64,000 bases of DNA from Anaerocolumna sp. AGMB13020 (GCF_033100115.1 NZ_CP136910.1:3558001-3622000); one strand, 5' to 3'. Shown: positions 7,946 to 16,124, numbered from the stretch's first letter. A program made the numbers and translations. Notes: generated from the letters alone by a model not told the origin.

Positions 7946-9172
7946 ATGGAACGAAAAGAACTGGTGGAATTATTACAGGAACATAACCAGGAACATCTAT
8001 TGTGGTACTATGACAGGCTTACAGAGGAAAAACAGGCAAATCTTGCAGCACAGCTGGAGAAGCTGGACTGGAGGCTCTTAAAACTTTCTGAAAGTGGAAA
8101 TGTCAGTCAGAAGCGAGGGGAGTTTAGCCCCCTTGCCGGTTTGAACAGAGAGCAGATTGAAGCGAACCGGGAAGCTTTTGAAAAAGCAGGACTAAAGGCT
8201 ATTCGGCAGAATAAAGTAGGAGCGGTCCTTCTGGCTGGAGGGCAGGGTACCAGGCTTGGCTGCAGCGGACCGAAAGGGAATTTTAATATTGGCGTGACCA
8301 GGGAAATTTATATCTATGAGTTGTTATTTGGAAACCTTCTTGAAGTGGTTCATAAGGCAGCTGCCTGGATACCGTTATACATTATGACCAGTGATAAGAC
8401 GCATGAGGAAACGACCAATTTCTTAAAGGAACATCAATATTTTGGTTATAATGAGGCTTATATTAAATTTTTTGTCCAGGAGATGAATCCTTCCGTCGAC
8501 TATGATGGAAAACTCCTAATGGAAGCACCGGACAGGCTGTCGCTGTCTCCCAGTGGTAACGGAGGATGGTTTTCCTCCATGGTAAAAGCCGGATTGCTGA
8601 AGGATCTTGAAGCCAGGGGGATTGAATGGCTGAATATATTTGCAGTTGATAATGTGCTGCAAAAGATCACAGACCCTCTGTTCTTAGGAGCGACTATATG
8701 CTCCGGGAAAACAAGCGGAGCTAAGGTGGTCAGAAAGGCAGAACCTGGTGAACGAATAGGTGTATTGTGTACGGAAGATGGTAAGCCATCTATTGTGGAA
8801 TATTATGAAATGACGGAAGTTATGCGGCAGGAGAGAACGCCCTCTGGTGAGTTAAGCTATTCGCTTGGTGTTACCTTAAATTATCTGTTCAAACTGGATA
8901 AGCTGAAGGAAATTTTAAGCAAAGATCTACCGATACATGTGGCAGAGAAGAAAATACCTTATCTGAATCAGGAAGGGGAATATATTCAGCCGGATAAACC
9001 CAATGGATATAAATTTGAAGAGCTGGCATTGGATATGATACCTTTATTTGAGGAGTGTCTTCCTTTTGAAGTAATCCGAGAAGAGGAATTTGCTCCGGTA
9101 AAGAATGCTTCTGGGGTTGATTCCCCTGAAACTGCCAGAGAACTTCTTAAGAGAAACCATATTAAACTGTAA
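7946..9172 (+). CDS. UDPGP type 1 family nucleotidyltransferase (UDP-N-acetylhexosamine pyrophosphorylase-like)
   Basis: The 408-residue protein has the nucleotide-binding signature at residues 95-110 (LLAGGQGTRLGCSGPK), which is the UDPGP/UAP1 form of the pyrophosphorylase loop. Further conserved segments are the nucleotide-binding NGG region (about residue 200) and FAVDNVL. It should form UDP-sugar plus pyrophosphate from UTP and a sugar 1-phosphate, such as GlcNAc-1-P, GalNAc-1-P or Glc-1-P. The exact sugar is uncertain. The start has aaaggagtag. It appears to be transcribed alone. Confidence 0.85.
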   Translation: MERKELVELLQEHNQEHLLWYYDRLTEEKQANLAAQLEKLDWRLLKLSESGNVSQKRGEFSPLAGLNREQIEANREAFEKAGLKAIRQNKVGAVLLAGGQGTRLGCSGPKGNFNIGVTREIYIYELLFGNLLEVVHKAAAWIPLYIMTSDKTHEETTNFLKEHQYFGYNEAYIKFFVQEMNPSVDYDGKLLMEAPDRLSLSPSGNGGWFSSMVKAGLLKDLEARGIEWLNIFAVDNVLQKITDPLFLGATICSGKTSGAKVVRKAEPGERIGVLCTEDGKPSIVEYYEMTEVMRQERTPSGELSYSLGVTLNYLFKLDKLKEILSKDLPIHVAEKKIPYLNQEGEYIQPDKPNGYKFEELALDMIPLFEECLPFEVIREEEFAPVKNASGVDSPETARELLKRNHIKL

Positions 9173-9409
9173 CGAGGTTATCCATAAAGAAATAACTAAT
9201 CACATATACGACAAGGCGAATAGTATAAAACATAATATAAAGAATAAATCAACATATATGGCTCCAAATTAACTGAAAACAGTTGCTTACTGACTTTCAA
9301 TGGGGTAATATTACAGTAGTATTAAATATATATTCTGTTTGTATCATACAAGATGTTAGACTGCTTCTGCAGACTCTGCAGAGGACATGAATAAAAAGGA
9401 GGCTATTAT

Positions 9410-9439
9410 ATGAGACGAAGGCATGTTATGAATGCGTAG
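9410..9439 (+). CDS. Candidate leader peptide MRRRHVMNA ahead of the Mor-like gene
   Basis: This nine-residue frame has an optimal ribosome binding site (aaggagg, 7 nt before ATG). Its stop codon lies at the start of a hairpin (9431-9455). Arg-Arg-Arg at residues 2-4 fits the basic-x-basic motif at which macrolide-bound ribosomes stall. The frame is too short to judge by homology. Confidence 0.4.
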   Translation: MRRRHVMNA

Positions 9440-9455
9440 CATCAGCTATTGCATT
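9431..9455 (+). promoter_or_regulatory. Hairpin at the end of the MRRRHVMNA frame
   Basis: aatgcgtagc and gctattgcatt can pair as a 5 + 4 bp stem with a small internal loop and a tetraloop, followed by tttt. The rest of the 346-bp gap (9173-9518) shows no other gene. Confidence 0.4.
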
Positions 9456-9518
9456 TTTAGAGAATAAATATGTTATAGCTGCTGCTAATCCTAAGATTAA
9501 TATTATTAGGAGGGCGCA

Positions 9519-9785
9519 ATGGGCTATAGGAAAGCAGAACAGATTCTGCCGAATGAAATTATTGAATTGATTCAGAATTACGTGGATGGAGAATGTATCT
9601 ATATTCCCAGAAAAGAAAATAACCGACGGGACTGGGGAGAGAATACCAGTATCAGAGAAGAATTGAATGAACGAAATCATAACATCTATCTTGACTATAA
9701 AAACGGAATGAAAGGGACAGAAATTGCCGACAAGTATTTTTTGTCCATTAAGAGTATACAACGTATCATAGGTAAAATGAAATAA
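9519..9785 (+). CDS. CD3324-type / Mor transcription activator-like small HTH protein
   Basis: The 88-residue protein resembles the CD3324 family, small Clostridia proteins related to the Mor (phage Mu middle operon regulator) domain. Residues 1-35 (GYRKAEQILPNEIIELIQNYVDGECIYIPRKE) are the conserved N-terminal part. Residues 65-88 (KGTEIADKYFLSIKSIQRIIGKMK) form a helix-turn-helix. It probably binds DNA as a dimer; targets are unknown. It has a strong taggagggc ribosome binding site and its own terminator. A leader-peptide-like frame lies 80 bp upstream. Confidence 0.78.
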   Translation: MGYRKAEQILPNEIIELIQNYVDGECIYIPRKENNRRDWGENTSIREELNERNHNIYLDYKNGMKGTEIADKYFLSIKSIQRIIGKMK

Positions 9786-9787
9786 GA

Positions 9788-9832
9788 AACAGGTGCAGCT
9801 ACAGATTTTTTGTTGCTGCACTTGTTTTTTTA
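9788..9832 (+). terminator. Terminator of the Mor-like gene
   Basis: aacaggtgcagc and gctgcacttgtt form a 12-bp stem followed by a long run of T. Confidence 0.85.
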
Positions 9833-9901
9833 TAAAAAACTATGAGGTGGCATAAACCTTCCACAAATGATATGCTGTGAACAAAAAAGGAGGGGTGTTG
9901 T

Positions 9902-9955
9902 ATGCTATCACCGCATCATAAAACATGGCTTATTCGTTTACCAAAGGCTATGTAA
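9902..9955 (+). CDS. Candidate leader peptide MLSPHHKTWLIRLPKAM ahead of the DUF1062 gene
   Basis: This 17-residue frame has an optimal ribosome binding site (aaggagg, 7 nt before ATG). Its last codons contain caaaggctat (9942-9951), which pairs perfectly with atagcctttg (10001-10010) just before the ribosome binding site of the next gene. This is a plausible translational leader. The W-x-I-R-L string resembles the second ABC-F leader at 16125. Confidence 0.45.
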   Translation: MLSPHHKTWLIRLPKAM

Positions 9956-10010
9956 GTTTAATAATCAATTTAATAAAAATTAAATAATATTTTATCTTAA
10001 ATAGCCTTTG
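9942..10010 (+). promoter_or_regulatory. 10-bp inverted repeat linking leader frame and DUF1062 ribosome binding site
   Basis: The arms are 9942-9951 and 10001-10010 with a 49-nt AT-rich loop. The right arm ends 13 nt before the aaggag of the downstream gene, so pairing could affect its translation. Confidence 0.45.
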
Positions 10011-10035
10011 CAAATCAGCTTAGAAGGAGATGCAA

Positions 10036-10578
10036 ATGAGCTATTATATGATACTGCCGAAGGAAGCTTACCATATTCTTAGAAACTGTCCCAAATGCGG
10101 CTGCGGGTCGCGTTTTATCAGTACCAATAATTTCAGAGTAAATGCCAATGGAAACCGGATAGACGTCTGGTTAATCTATCAATGTGAAAAATGCAGGCAT
10201 ACTTATAACCTTACCATTTATGAGAGGATGAAGCCATCATTTTTAGCAGGAGAAGAATACAAAGCTTTTTTAGAGAATGATAAGGAATATGCGTTAAAGT
10301 ATGGAATGAATAAAGGGATTTTTGAGGCTAACAGAGCACATATCGATATTTCTAATATAACCTATCGTTTAAAAAAGCTTAAGGAAGAAGCGGAGGGAGT
10401 AGTAGTAATTCAAAATCCCTATGGTCTTAAGCTCAGAACGGACAGAGTGGTGGCAGAGCTATTAGAAATCAGCAGGAGTGCTGCCAAAGAGCTGTTAAAG
10501 AAGGAAGAGACCAATAGTCAAAGCTATTTGGGTGAAGAAACCATTCTGCACATCACGGTTAGAGCAGATAGCAGATAA
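10036..10578 (+). CDS. DUF1062 domain protein
   Basis: The 180-residue protein has two N-terminal CxxC pairs (CPKCGC near residue 18 and CEKCRHTYNLTIYER near residue 52) typical of a zinc ribbon. It continues with the conserved body of DUF1062 proteins. Function is unknown. The name rests on the pattern of a zinc ribbon followed by a long helical C-terminal part. I chose ATG 10036 because aaggag sits 6 nt upstream; the ATG at 10030 is too close. The gene ends in a strong terminator. Confidence 0.7.
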   Translation: MSYYMILPKEAYHILRNCPKCGCGSRFISTNNFRVNANGNRIDVWLIYQCEKCRHTYNLTIYERMKPSFLAGEEYKAFLENDKEYALKYGMNKGIFEANRAHIDISNITYRLKKLKEEAEGVVVIQNPYGLKLRTDRVVAELLEISRSAAKELLKKEETNSQSYLGEETILHITVRADSR

Positions 10579-10610
10579 TCGGTAATGCCGGCAGCAGGTA
10601 TAACAAATAA

Positions 10611-10662
10611 AACCCCGAAAGAGGAAAGTTCATAAAGGAGCTTTCTCTTTTGGGGTTGTTTT
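10611..10662 (+). terminator. Terminator after the DUF1062 gene
   Basis: aaccccgaaagaggaaag pairs with ctttctcttttggggtt over about 17 bp, followed by gtttt. It lies between convergent genes and could act in both directions. Confidence 0.85.
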
Positions 10663-10735
10663 GATATAGCAGTACTTCGATAAAAAGGTGGCGCTTCGCT
10701 TAACTATAACAAACCTGTTTACAGTTTACACGGGT

Positions 10736-11443
10736 TTAATCATAATAAATGGGCCTGCTTCCATTTATGGTATTGTCAAGGGAATGATTAATAAAGGCAA
10801 TTGCATCCTCCCAGTTTCCCTGCTCTAACTGTGTCCATAAAGAAAAGGTGTTACGGTAGAGAGCCTCTATTCCGTAAAGGGTACAAAACCGTTCCCATAA
10901 AGTTAATACTGGTACTTTAAAAGACTGAAAGATCAACGGCAGCAAAGTATTACCGGATACCAGTGCAAGGTCGTGATGAAAACCAAAGGCTGCCAGGGCT
11001 GCCGTTTCATGAGAAGTGGCATTATGTATTTCATTAAGCCTGTTTTGAAGCAACACAGCATCTTTCTCGGTAAAATGTGTTCTGCAAAGCTGAACGGCAA
11101 GTACTCCAAGCGCAGCACGAACCTCTAAGATGGAGCGAATCTCCTCATCACGAAAGCGCCCTCCATTGTAGTTCATAATGGAAATCAGTGTATCCAGAGT
11201 ACCATTCTGACGGTAATCAGCGACAAAGGTTCCTACCCTGGGCCTGATAATCAGAAATCCCTTCTTCTCAAGTTCTGTAATTCCACCATTCACTACTGCC
11301 CGGCTTACCTGCATGGCTTCTGCAAGCTGACGCTCTGGTGGCAGCTTTTCTCCTATCTTTAATTTACCCGATAAAATCATATGCTCTAACTGTGTAATAA
11401 AGAGTTCCTTTAAGGAGGGAGAACATAATTTTGTGAATTCCAT
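10736..11443 (-). CDS. GntR/FadR-subfamily transcriptional regulator
   Basis: The 235-residue protein has an N-terminal winged helix (residues about 10-75, with GEKLPPERQLAEAMQVSRAVV and the wing FLIIRPRVGTFV). It also has an all-helical FCD-like effector domain containing an Arg-Ser-x-Leu-Glu-Val-Arg motif (about residue 103). FadR-subfamily proteins bind small acids, sometimes with a metal in the FCD domain. Two perfect copies of TGGTATGACCA, the FadR-type operator shape, lie at 11466-11476 just upstream of this gene and at 11629-11639 in the hypB leader. It probably represses itself and the divergent hypB operon. Confidence 0.85.
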   Translation of the reverse strand: MEFTKLCSPSLKELFITQLEHMILSGKLKIGEKLPPERQLAEAMQVSRAVVNGGITELEKKGFLIIRPRVGTFVADYRQNGTLDTLISIMNYNGGRFRDEEIRSILEVRAALGVLAVQLCRTHFTEKDAVLLQNRLNEIHNATSHETAALAAFGFHHDLALVSGNTLLPLIFQSFKVPVLTLWERFCTLYGIEALYRNTFSLWTQLEQGNWEDAIAFINHSLDNTINGSRPIYYD

Positions 11444-11465
11444 AACAAATAACCTCCTGTGCTAT

Positions 11466-11476
11466 TGGTATGACCA
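11466..11476. promoter_or_regulatory. FadR-type operator, copy 1
   Basis: TGGTATGACCA is a perfect TGGT-N3-ACCA palindrome, the general site shape for FadR-subfamily regulators. It lies 23 bp upstream of the regulator start codon, next to its own ribosome binding site, which fits autoregulation. Confidence 0.65.
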
Positions 11477-11570
11477 GATACCAGAGCGCTTTTTAAAGTA
11501 ATTATATTGTATAAAATGATAAAAATCAATAGAAATAATATATAAATATATTGAATAAATACAATAAAAG

Positions 11571-11599
11571 TTGACTTATTTACAAGATAATGTTAAAGT
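11571..11599 (+). promoter_or_regulatory. Promoter of the hypB operon
   Basis: TTGACT (11571-11576) and TAAAGT (11594-11599) are separated by 17 bp. The predicted start near 11606 lies upstream of the second operator at 11629. Confidence 0.55.
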
Positions 11600-11628
11600 T
11601 ATAACAAAGTATAGACGCTGAGATGCTC

Positions 11629-11639
11629 TGGTATGACCA
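11629..11639. promoter_or_regulatory. FadR-type operator, copy 2 (hypB leader)
   Basis: This is an identical TGGTATGACCA 27 nt before the hypB start and about 25 nt downstream of the predicted transcription start. Binding there would block elongation or clearance. Two exact copies in one divergent region are unlikely by chance. Confidence 0.65.
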
Positions 11640-11665
11640 CAGGGAATGGCGGAGGGAGGAATCAT

Positions 11666-12349
11666 ATGGAGAATTTCAGAATTCTCGAAATCAAAGAAAG
11701 TGTTTTTGCAGATAATGACAGGCAGGCAGTGAAGCTAAGAAAAGAATTAAAGGAAAAAGGTAAGTTCTTATTAAACCTTATGTCCTCACCGGGTTCTGGT
11801 AAGACTACGACTCTGACAAGAACCATAGAGGCACTAAAGGATGAAATGAAGATTGGAATAATGGAAGCTGATATTGACTCAGATGTGGATGCCAGAAGAA
11901 TATCGGAGACAGGAACCAAAGTTATTCAGCTGCATACCGGTGGCATGTGTCATTTGGATGCTTCTATGACAAGGCAGGGACTGGAAGGTTTAGGAATAGA
12001 GGAGATAGATCTTGCTATTCTGGAAAATGTGGGAAATCTGGTTTGCCCTGCGGAATTTGATACAGGTGCTTCTAAGAATGCTATGATATTAAGCGTTCCG
12101 GAAGGAGATGATAAACCTCTCAAATATCCGCTGATGTTTTCCATATGTCAGGTACTGCTGATTAATAAAATAGACATGCTGGAGCATTTTAATTTCGATC
12201 TGGAAGCCTGTAAGGAACGTGTAAGAAAGATAAATCCTGAGATTACAATTATCCCTATTTCTGCCAGAACAGGAGAGGGTATTACGGAATGGACAGAATG
12301 GCTGCGAAAAGAAGTAAATCAGTGGAATAGCGGTAAATCAGTGGAATAG
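11666..12349 (+). CDS. hypB: Hydrogenase/nickel-enzyme maturation GTPase HypB
   Basis: The 227-residue protein is a SIMIBI GTPase that hydrolyses GTP to deliver nickel with HypA. Visible motifs are the P-loop SPGSGKTT (residues 41-48), the metal-binding Cys-His pair in GGMCHLDA (residues 95-96), ENVGNLVCPAEFD and the base-specifying NKID. The N-terminal His-rich or CxxCGC nickel-storage segment of some HypB proteins is absent. I chose ATG 11666 (ggagggagg upstream) over 11633. The last codons lie within a 19-bp tandem repeat that runs past the stop. It is first in an operon with a flavoprotein and hypA. Confidence 0.9.
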   Translation: MENFRILEIKESVFADNDRQAVKLRKELKEKGKFLLNLMSSPGSGKTTTLTRTIEALKDEMKIGIMEADIDSDVDARRISETGTKVIQLHTGGMCHLDASMTRQGLEGLGIEEIDLAILENVGNLVCPAEFDTGASKNAMILSVPEGDDKPLKYPLMFSICQVLLINKIDMLEHFNFDLEACKERVRKINPEITIIPISARTGEGITEWTEWLRKEVNQWNSGKSVE

Positions 12350-12405
12350 CGGTAAATCAGTGGAATAACGGTAAGTCAGTGGAATAGCAGTAAGTAAGTG
12401 AAATG
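12315..12405. repeat. 19-bp tandem repeats spanning the hypB stop codon
   Basis: About four and a half copies of taaatcagtggaatagcgg begin at 12315, inside the hypB coding region, and continue beyond the stop at 12347-12349. Later copies diverge slightly. Each copy carries an in-frame tag, so copy changes would alter only the last few residues. Confidence 0.85.
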
Positions 12406-12603
12406 GTTATTAGCATAGGCAGCAGGAGAAAAAATAAGCTTCTGCATACATAGCCCTGAAACGATATAGAAGGATAAAGATAAAGAGCTAAGCGAAGAAA
12501 AACAAAGTATATTAGCTAAACGAAGAAAAACACAAAAGAAATGACCAGGGGAAATAAACGGGAAAGGAGAGGGTTATACGAATCATAAGGGGATAATAAG
12601 GGG

Positions 12604-15381
12604 ATGAGATTATCAAATATGATTCACAAAAGAAAGGGTATACATAAAATGGTCAGAACGATGGTAAATGAGAAGGTATTAGACCTGGCAAATCATATCA
12701 GCCGTAAAAAAAGAGGCTCCAAAAACGAAATCAAAGCAACAGACCCGGAATATCTGATATTGGAACCAGTTGTAACAGAGGAGATGGCAGAAGCTGCCCT
12801 TTGTATGGAAATAAGAAAAAAAGTAACTGCAAAGGAACTATCTGTATTATGCAATAAAACCGAGGAAAAAACAAAGGAACTGCTCCTGGAACTTGCCGAT
12901 GCAGGTGTCTGTTTCGTAAATGAAATAAAGGGAGAGGACTATTTCTGGTATGATACCTGGGTTCCCGGCATTATGGAAATGATGGTAAATAATAAGAAGA
13001 ATGTCGCTAAATATCCTCAGATAGCAGAAGCCTTTGAAGCCTATGGAAGGGTAAGAGGACCGAGAACAGCCGGAAGTTTCCCGGTAGGTGTGGGCCTTAT
13101 GAGAGTAATCCCTATTCAGACAGCAATTGATGGAGAGACCAGAAGAGCCTCTTATGAGGAGGTTACTGGGTATCTTAATGAGAATAAGATATTTTCCGTA
13201 TCTGATTGCTCCTGCCGTACAGCAAGAGAGGTTATGGGAGAAGGCTGCGGACATCTAAAAGAAGATATGTGTATTCAGATGGGTCATGCGGCAGAGTATT
13301 ATATCCGAACCGGAAGAGGCAGAGAGATTACCAGAGAGGAAGCTTTTGAAATCATAAAAAGAGCAGAGGAAAATGGTCTGATGCATCAGATTCCCAATCT
13401 GGACGGCTCCGGTAAGACCCATGCTATCTGTAATTGCTGCGGCTGTTCCTGCCTGGCTTTGCGTACTGCCAGTATGTTTATCAATGCGGATATGGTGCGT
13501 TCCAATTATATCTCCAAGGTAGATAAGGATAAATGCGTAGCCTGCGGTGAATGTGTAAAGCATTGCCCGGTAAATGCCCTGCAATTAGGGCAGAAGCTTT
13601 GTTCCAAGACTCCAGTAGTTGACACCCTCATAAGAAAAGATACACCAAGGGATACCCTTTGGGGAGAAGACAAATGGAACAAGGATTACAGAACCAACCG
13701 TAAGAATGTAGTGGATACAGGAACCAGTCCCTGTAAGACCGCTTGTCCTGCTCATATAGCCGTACAGGGGTATATTAAACTGGCAGCCCAGGGAAAATAC
13801 ACGGAAGCCCTGGAACTTATCAAAGAAGAGAATCCTTTCCCGGCAGTATGCGGACGAATCTGTCCCAGAAAGTGTGAGTCTGCCTGTACCAGAGGTGATA
13901 TGGATGAACCGGTAGCTATCGATGAAATCAAGAAATTCGTGGCAGAAAAGGATCTGAACAAAGACTATCGTTTTATTCCTAAGAAGAAGCATGATTACGG
14001 CAGAAAGATAGCGGTAATCGGGGGCGGACCCTCCGGCCTTTCCTGCGCTTATTTTCTGGCAGTGGACGGATATCAGGTTACCGTTTTCGAGAAAGAGCAG
14101 GTTCTTGGTGGTATGCTGACCCTTGGAATCCCCTCCTACCGACTGGAGAAAGAGGTAATCAACGGCGAAATCGAGGTTTTAAAAGAACTCAAGGTGGAAT
14201 TTAGGACCGGCGTGGAAGTTGGCAAGGATATCTCTCTGGCAGAACTGCGTAAACAGGGATATGAAGCTTTCTATCTTGCAATCGGAGCTCAGGCTGGAAG
14301 AAAACTGTCCATAGAAGGTGAAGAGGCAGAGGGTGTTATCACAGGTGTTGACTTTCTGCATACTGTTAATCTTGGAAAACCCTCAGGGATTGAAGGGAAG
14401 ACGGTGGTAATCGGAGGCGGAAATGTTGCAATTGATGTGGCAAGAACTGCCGCCCGCTCCGGTGCCAGTGAGGTTACCATGTATTGTCTGGAGAGCAGAA
14501 GGGAAATGCCTGCACTGGAGGAAGAAATTGAAGAAGCCTTGGAGGAAGACATCGCTATCATGAATTCCTGGGGACCGAAACGTATTGTGACAGAGAACGG
14601 AAAAGTTGTGGGAGTGGAATTCAAGAAATGCCTATCGGTTTTTGACGACAACAGAAATTTCCGTCCGGTATTCGAGGAAGAGAATACCCTGTTGGTAGAG
14701 GCAGACAGAGTAATGGTATCAGTAGGTCAGTCCATTCTATGGGGTGGTTTATTGGAAGACAGTCAGATAAAGTTAAATCCCAATAATACAGTGAAAGCAG
14801 ATTCCTTCACCCTTCAGACGGATGAAGCAGATGTATTTGCAGGAGGAGACGCCCTGACAGGGCCACGCTTTGCCATCGATGCCATTGCACTTGGCAAAGA
14901 AGCTGCTATTTCCATTCACCGCTATGTTCAGCCCGGACAGAGCCTGGTAATCGGTCGTGACAGAAGGGATTATCATGAGCTGAACAAAGAAAGTCTTATA
15001 CTGGAGGGTTATGATACAATACCCAGACAGAGGCCGGAGCATAAGACAGCTGTAAAAGTAGCTGAAAAAGCAGGCGGAAGTACTGTGGCTAATACTGTGG
15101 GGCTCTTTTCCGATAACAGAGGAGTTCTTACAGAAGAGCAGATCAGAAAAGAGACAGAGCGCTGCCTTGGCTGCGGAGCTACCGTCGTAGATGAATTTCT
15201 ATGTGTAGGCTGCGGACAATGTACAACAAAATGCAAATTCGATGCCATTTCCCTGGAAAGAAAATATGACGGAGAAGGTGTGGCCTTTGAGAAGCTAAAG
15301 CCGGTAGTAATCAAGCAGGTACTAAAACGCAAGGGTAAGATAGCGGTAAAGAATATCAGAAGAAAGTTTAACAATGTATAG
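12604..15381 (+). CDS. Multidomain iron-sulfur flavoprotein, GltD/NfnB-like NAD(P)H oxidoreductase
   Basis: The 925-residue protein combines several parts. Residues 1-300 form an N-terminal domain with cysteine clusters (CSC near 200, CNCCGCSC near 280). A ferredoxin-type site CVACGECVKHCP lies near 312. A GltD-like Fe-S region lies near 380-430 (CKTACPAHIAVQGYI, CGRICPRKCESAC). An FAD site is VIGGGPSGLSCAYF near 475, and an NADPH site is VIGGGNVAIDVARTAARSG near 602. A C-terminal pair of clusters is CLGCG and CVGCGQCTTKC near 860-885. It should pass electrons between NAD(P)H, FAD and Fe-S partners. It is sandwiched between hypB and hypA, which is unusual. The start is uncertain; ATG 12649 is the main alternative. 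Confidence 0.85.
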   Translation: MRLSNMIHKRKGIHKMVRTMVNEKVLDLANHISRKKRGSKNEIKATDPEYLILEPVVTEEMAEAALCMEIRKKVTAKELSVLCNKTEEKTKELLLELADAGVCFVNEIKGEDYFWYDTWVPGIMEMMVNNKKNVAKYPQIAEAFEAYGRVRGPRTAGSFPVGVGLMRVIPIQTAIDGETRRASYEEVTGYLNENKIFSVSDCSCRTAREVMGEGCGHLKEDMCIQMGHAAEYYIRTGRGREITREEAFEIIKRAEENGLMHQIPNLDGSGKTHAICNCCGCSCLALRTASMFINADMVRSNYISKVDKDKCVACGECVKHCPVNALQLGQKLCSKTPVVDTLIRKDTPRDTLWGEDKWNKDYRTNRKNVVDTGTSPCKTACPAHIAVQGYIKLAAQGKYTEALELIKEENPFPAVCGRICPRKCESACTRGDMDEPVAIDEIKKFVAEKDLNKDYRFIPKKKHDYGRKIAVIGGGPSGLSCAYFLAVDGYQVTVFEKEQVLGGMLTLGIPSYRLEKEVINGEIEVLKELKVEFRTGVEVGKDISLAELRKQGYEAFYLAIGAQAGRKLSIEGEEAEGVITGVDFLHTVNLGKPSGIEGKTVVIGGGNVAIDVARTAARSGASEVTMYCLESRREMPALEEEIEEALEEDIAIMNSWGPKRIVTENGKVVGVEFKKCLSVFDDNRNFRPVFEEENTLLVEADRVMVSVGQSILWGGLLEDSQIKLNPNNTVKADSFTLQTDEADVFAGGDALTGPRFAIDAIALGKEAAISIHRYVQPGQSLVIGRDRRDYHELNKESLILEGYDTIPRQRPEHKTAVKVAEKAGGSTVANTVGLFSDNRGVLTEEQIRKETERCLGCGATVVDEFLCVGCGQCTTKCKFDAISLERKYDGEGVAFEKLKPVVIKQVLKRKGKIAVKNIRRKFNNV

Positions 15382-15410
15382 TCTTATGCAGGTAAAGGCA
15401 GGTGGTACTT

Positions 15411-15752
15411 GTGCATGAACTGGGAGTTGTAATCGAAGTAGTAAATACTGTAGAGAGATTTGCTCAGGCTAACGATGTAAGCCGTATAGATTCGCTGGTA
15501 CTACAGATTGGTGAAATGTCCTCCATGGTGCCAAAATACATTGAAGCAGTATACCCGGCAGCTATAGAGGGAACCATTCTGGCGGATACGGAATTGATTA
15601 TTGAGGTTTTGCCTGCCAACGGCCTGTGCAGAGAATGTAAGAAGGTGTACCACATCACCAAAACAAAAGGAGCCTGCCCTTTATGCGGCAGCAAGAACCC
15701 GGAAATTCTAAGCGGCAGAGAATTTATGATCAAAGAAATCCGATGTGTGTAA
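15411..15752 (+). CDS. hypA: Nickel insertion protein HypA
   Basis: The 113-residue protein is the zinc- and nickel-binding partner of HypB. I place the start at GTG 15411 because this gives the obligatory N-terminal Met-His-Glu, in which the amino group and His2 bind nickel. Longer frames would destroy that site. The zinc site is C73-x2-C76 and C89-x2-C92. It follows the flavoprotein gene after 29 bp, so it is cotranscribed with hypB. No hypC, hypD, hypE, hypF or hydrogenase large subunit gene is in the window, so the nickel client is unknown. Confidence 0.88.
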   Translation: MHELGVVIEVVNTVERFAQANDVSRIDSLVLQIGEMSSMVPKYIEAVYPAAIEGTILADTELIIEVLPANGLCRECKKVYHITKTKGACPLCGSKNPEILSGREFMIKEIRCV

Positions 15753-15894
15753 GGAATTACCATAAAGATGTAAAAATAAGTTGCCCTAAGAGGAAAATTG
15801 TGTTATTGTAAAATTGTTGTGGAAAATCTGTTACTTCGGTTCCCTGGAACCAAAACACAAAATACTTCTGAAAGCAGAGGTTGAAACAAGAATA

Positions 15895-15936
15895 ATGATT
15901 ATTAACCTACTTTTAAACAACGGTAAATTGCGCTAG
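15895..15936 (+). CDS. Candidate leader peptide 1 of the ABC-F gene, MIINLLLNNGKLR
   Basis: This 13-residue frame ends in Lys-Leu-Arg before TAG. The terminator 5' arm (15904-15918) is entirely within it, and the codons for Gly-Lys coincide with cggtaaa, the arm of an inner stem. A ribosome paused at the end would cover this region and favour read-through. The basic-x-basic ending matches the known macrolide stalling motif. The ribosome binding site (agagg, about 15 nt upstream) is poorly spaced. Confidence 0.4.
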   Translation: MIINLLLNNGKLR

Positions 15937-16047
15937 TCTTATAATAGACTGACCCTGGATACAGGGTATTATTTGAGTGCGTTTTACCGGGGTTACTGAT
16001 GCGGAATCTATCTGTCTGCGGTAATCTGTTTTAAGGTAGGTTTTTTT
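15904..16047 (+). terminator. Nested intrinsic terminator in the ABC-F leader
   Basis: aacctacttttaaac (15904-15918) pairs with gttttaaggtaggtt (16028-16042) over 15 positions with one mismatch and one G-U pair. A run of seven T follows at 16041-16047. About 110 nt of further hairpins are enclosed. The base of the stem lies inside leader frame 1. Confidence 0.65.
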
Positions 16048-16124
16048 ATGCCTGTAAATGAGGAATGCAGAAAGATAGAGCGATAAGTTGAAATAGCGAA
16101 ATATTCAAAGGAGGGATTGCGGTC

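Noticed and set aside
12847..15374. Several long minus-strand frames opposite the flavoprotein gene
   Set aside because: Shadows of the real gene; the plus frame has clear Fe-S, FAD and NADPH motifs.
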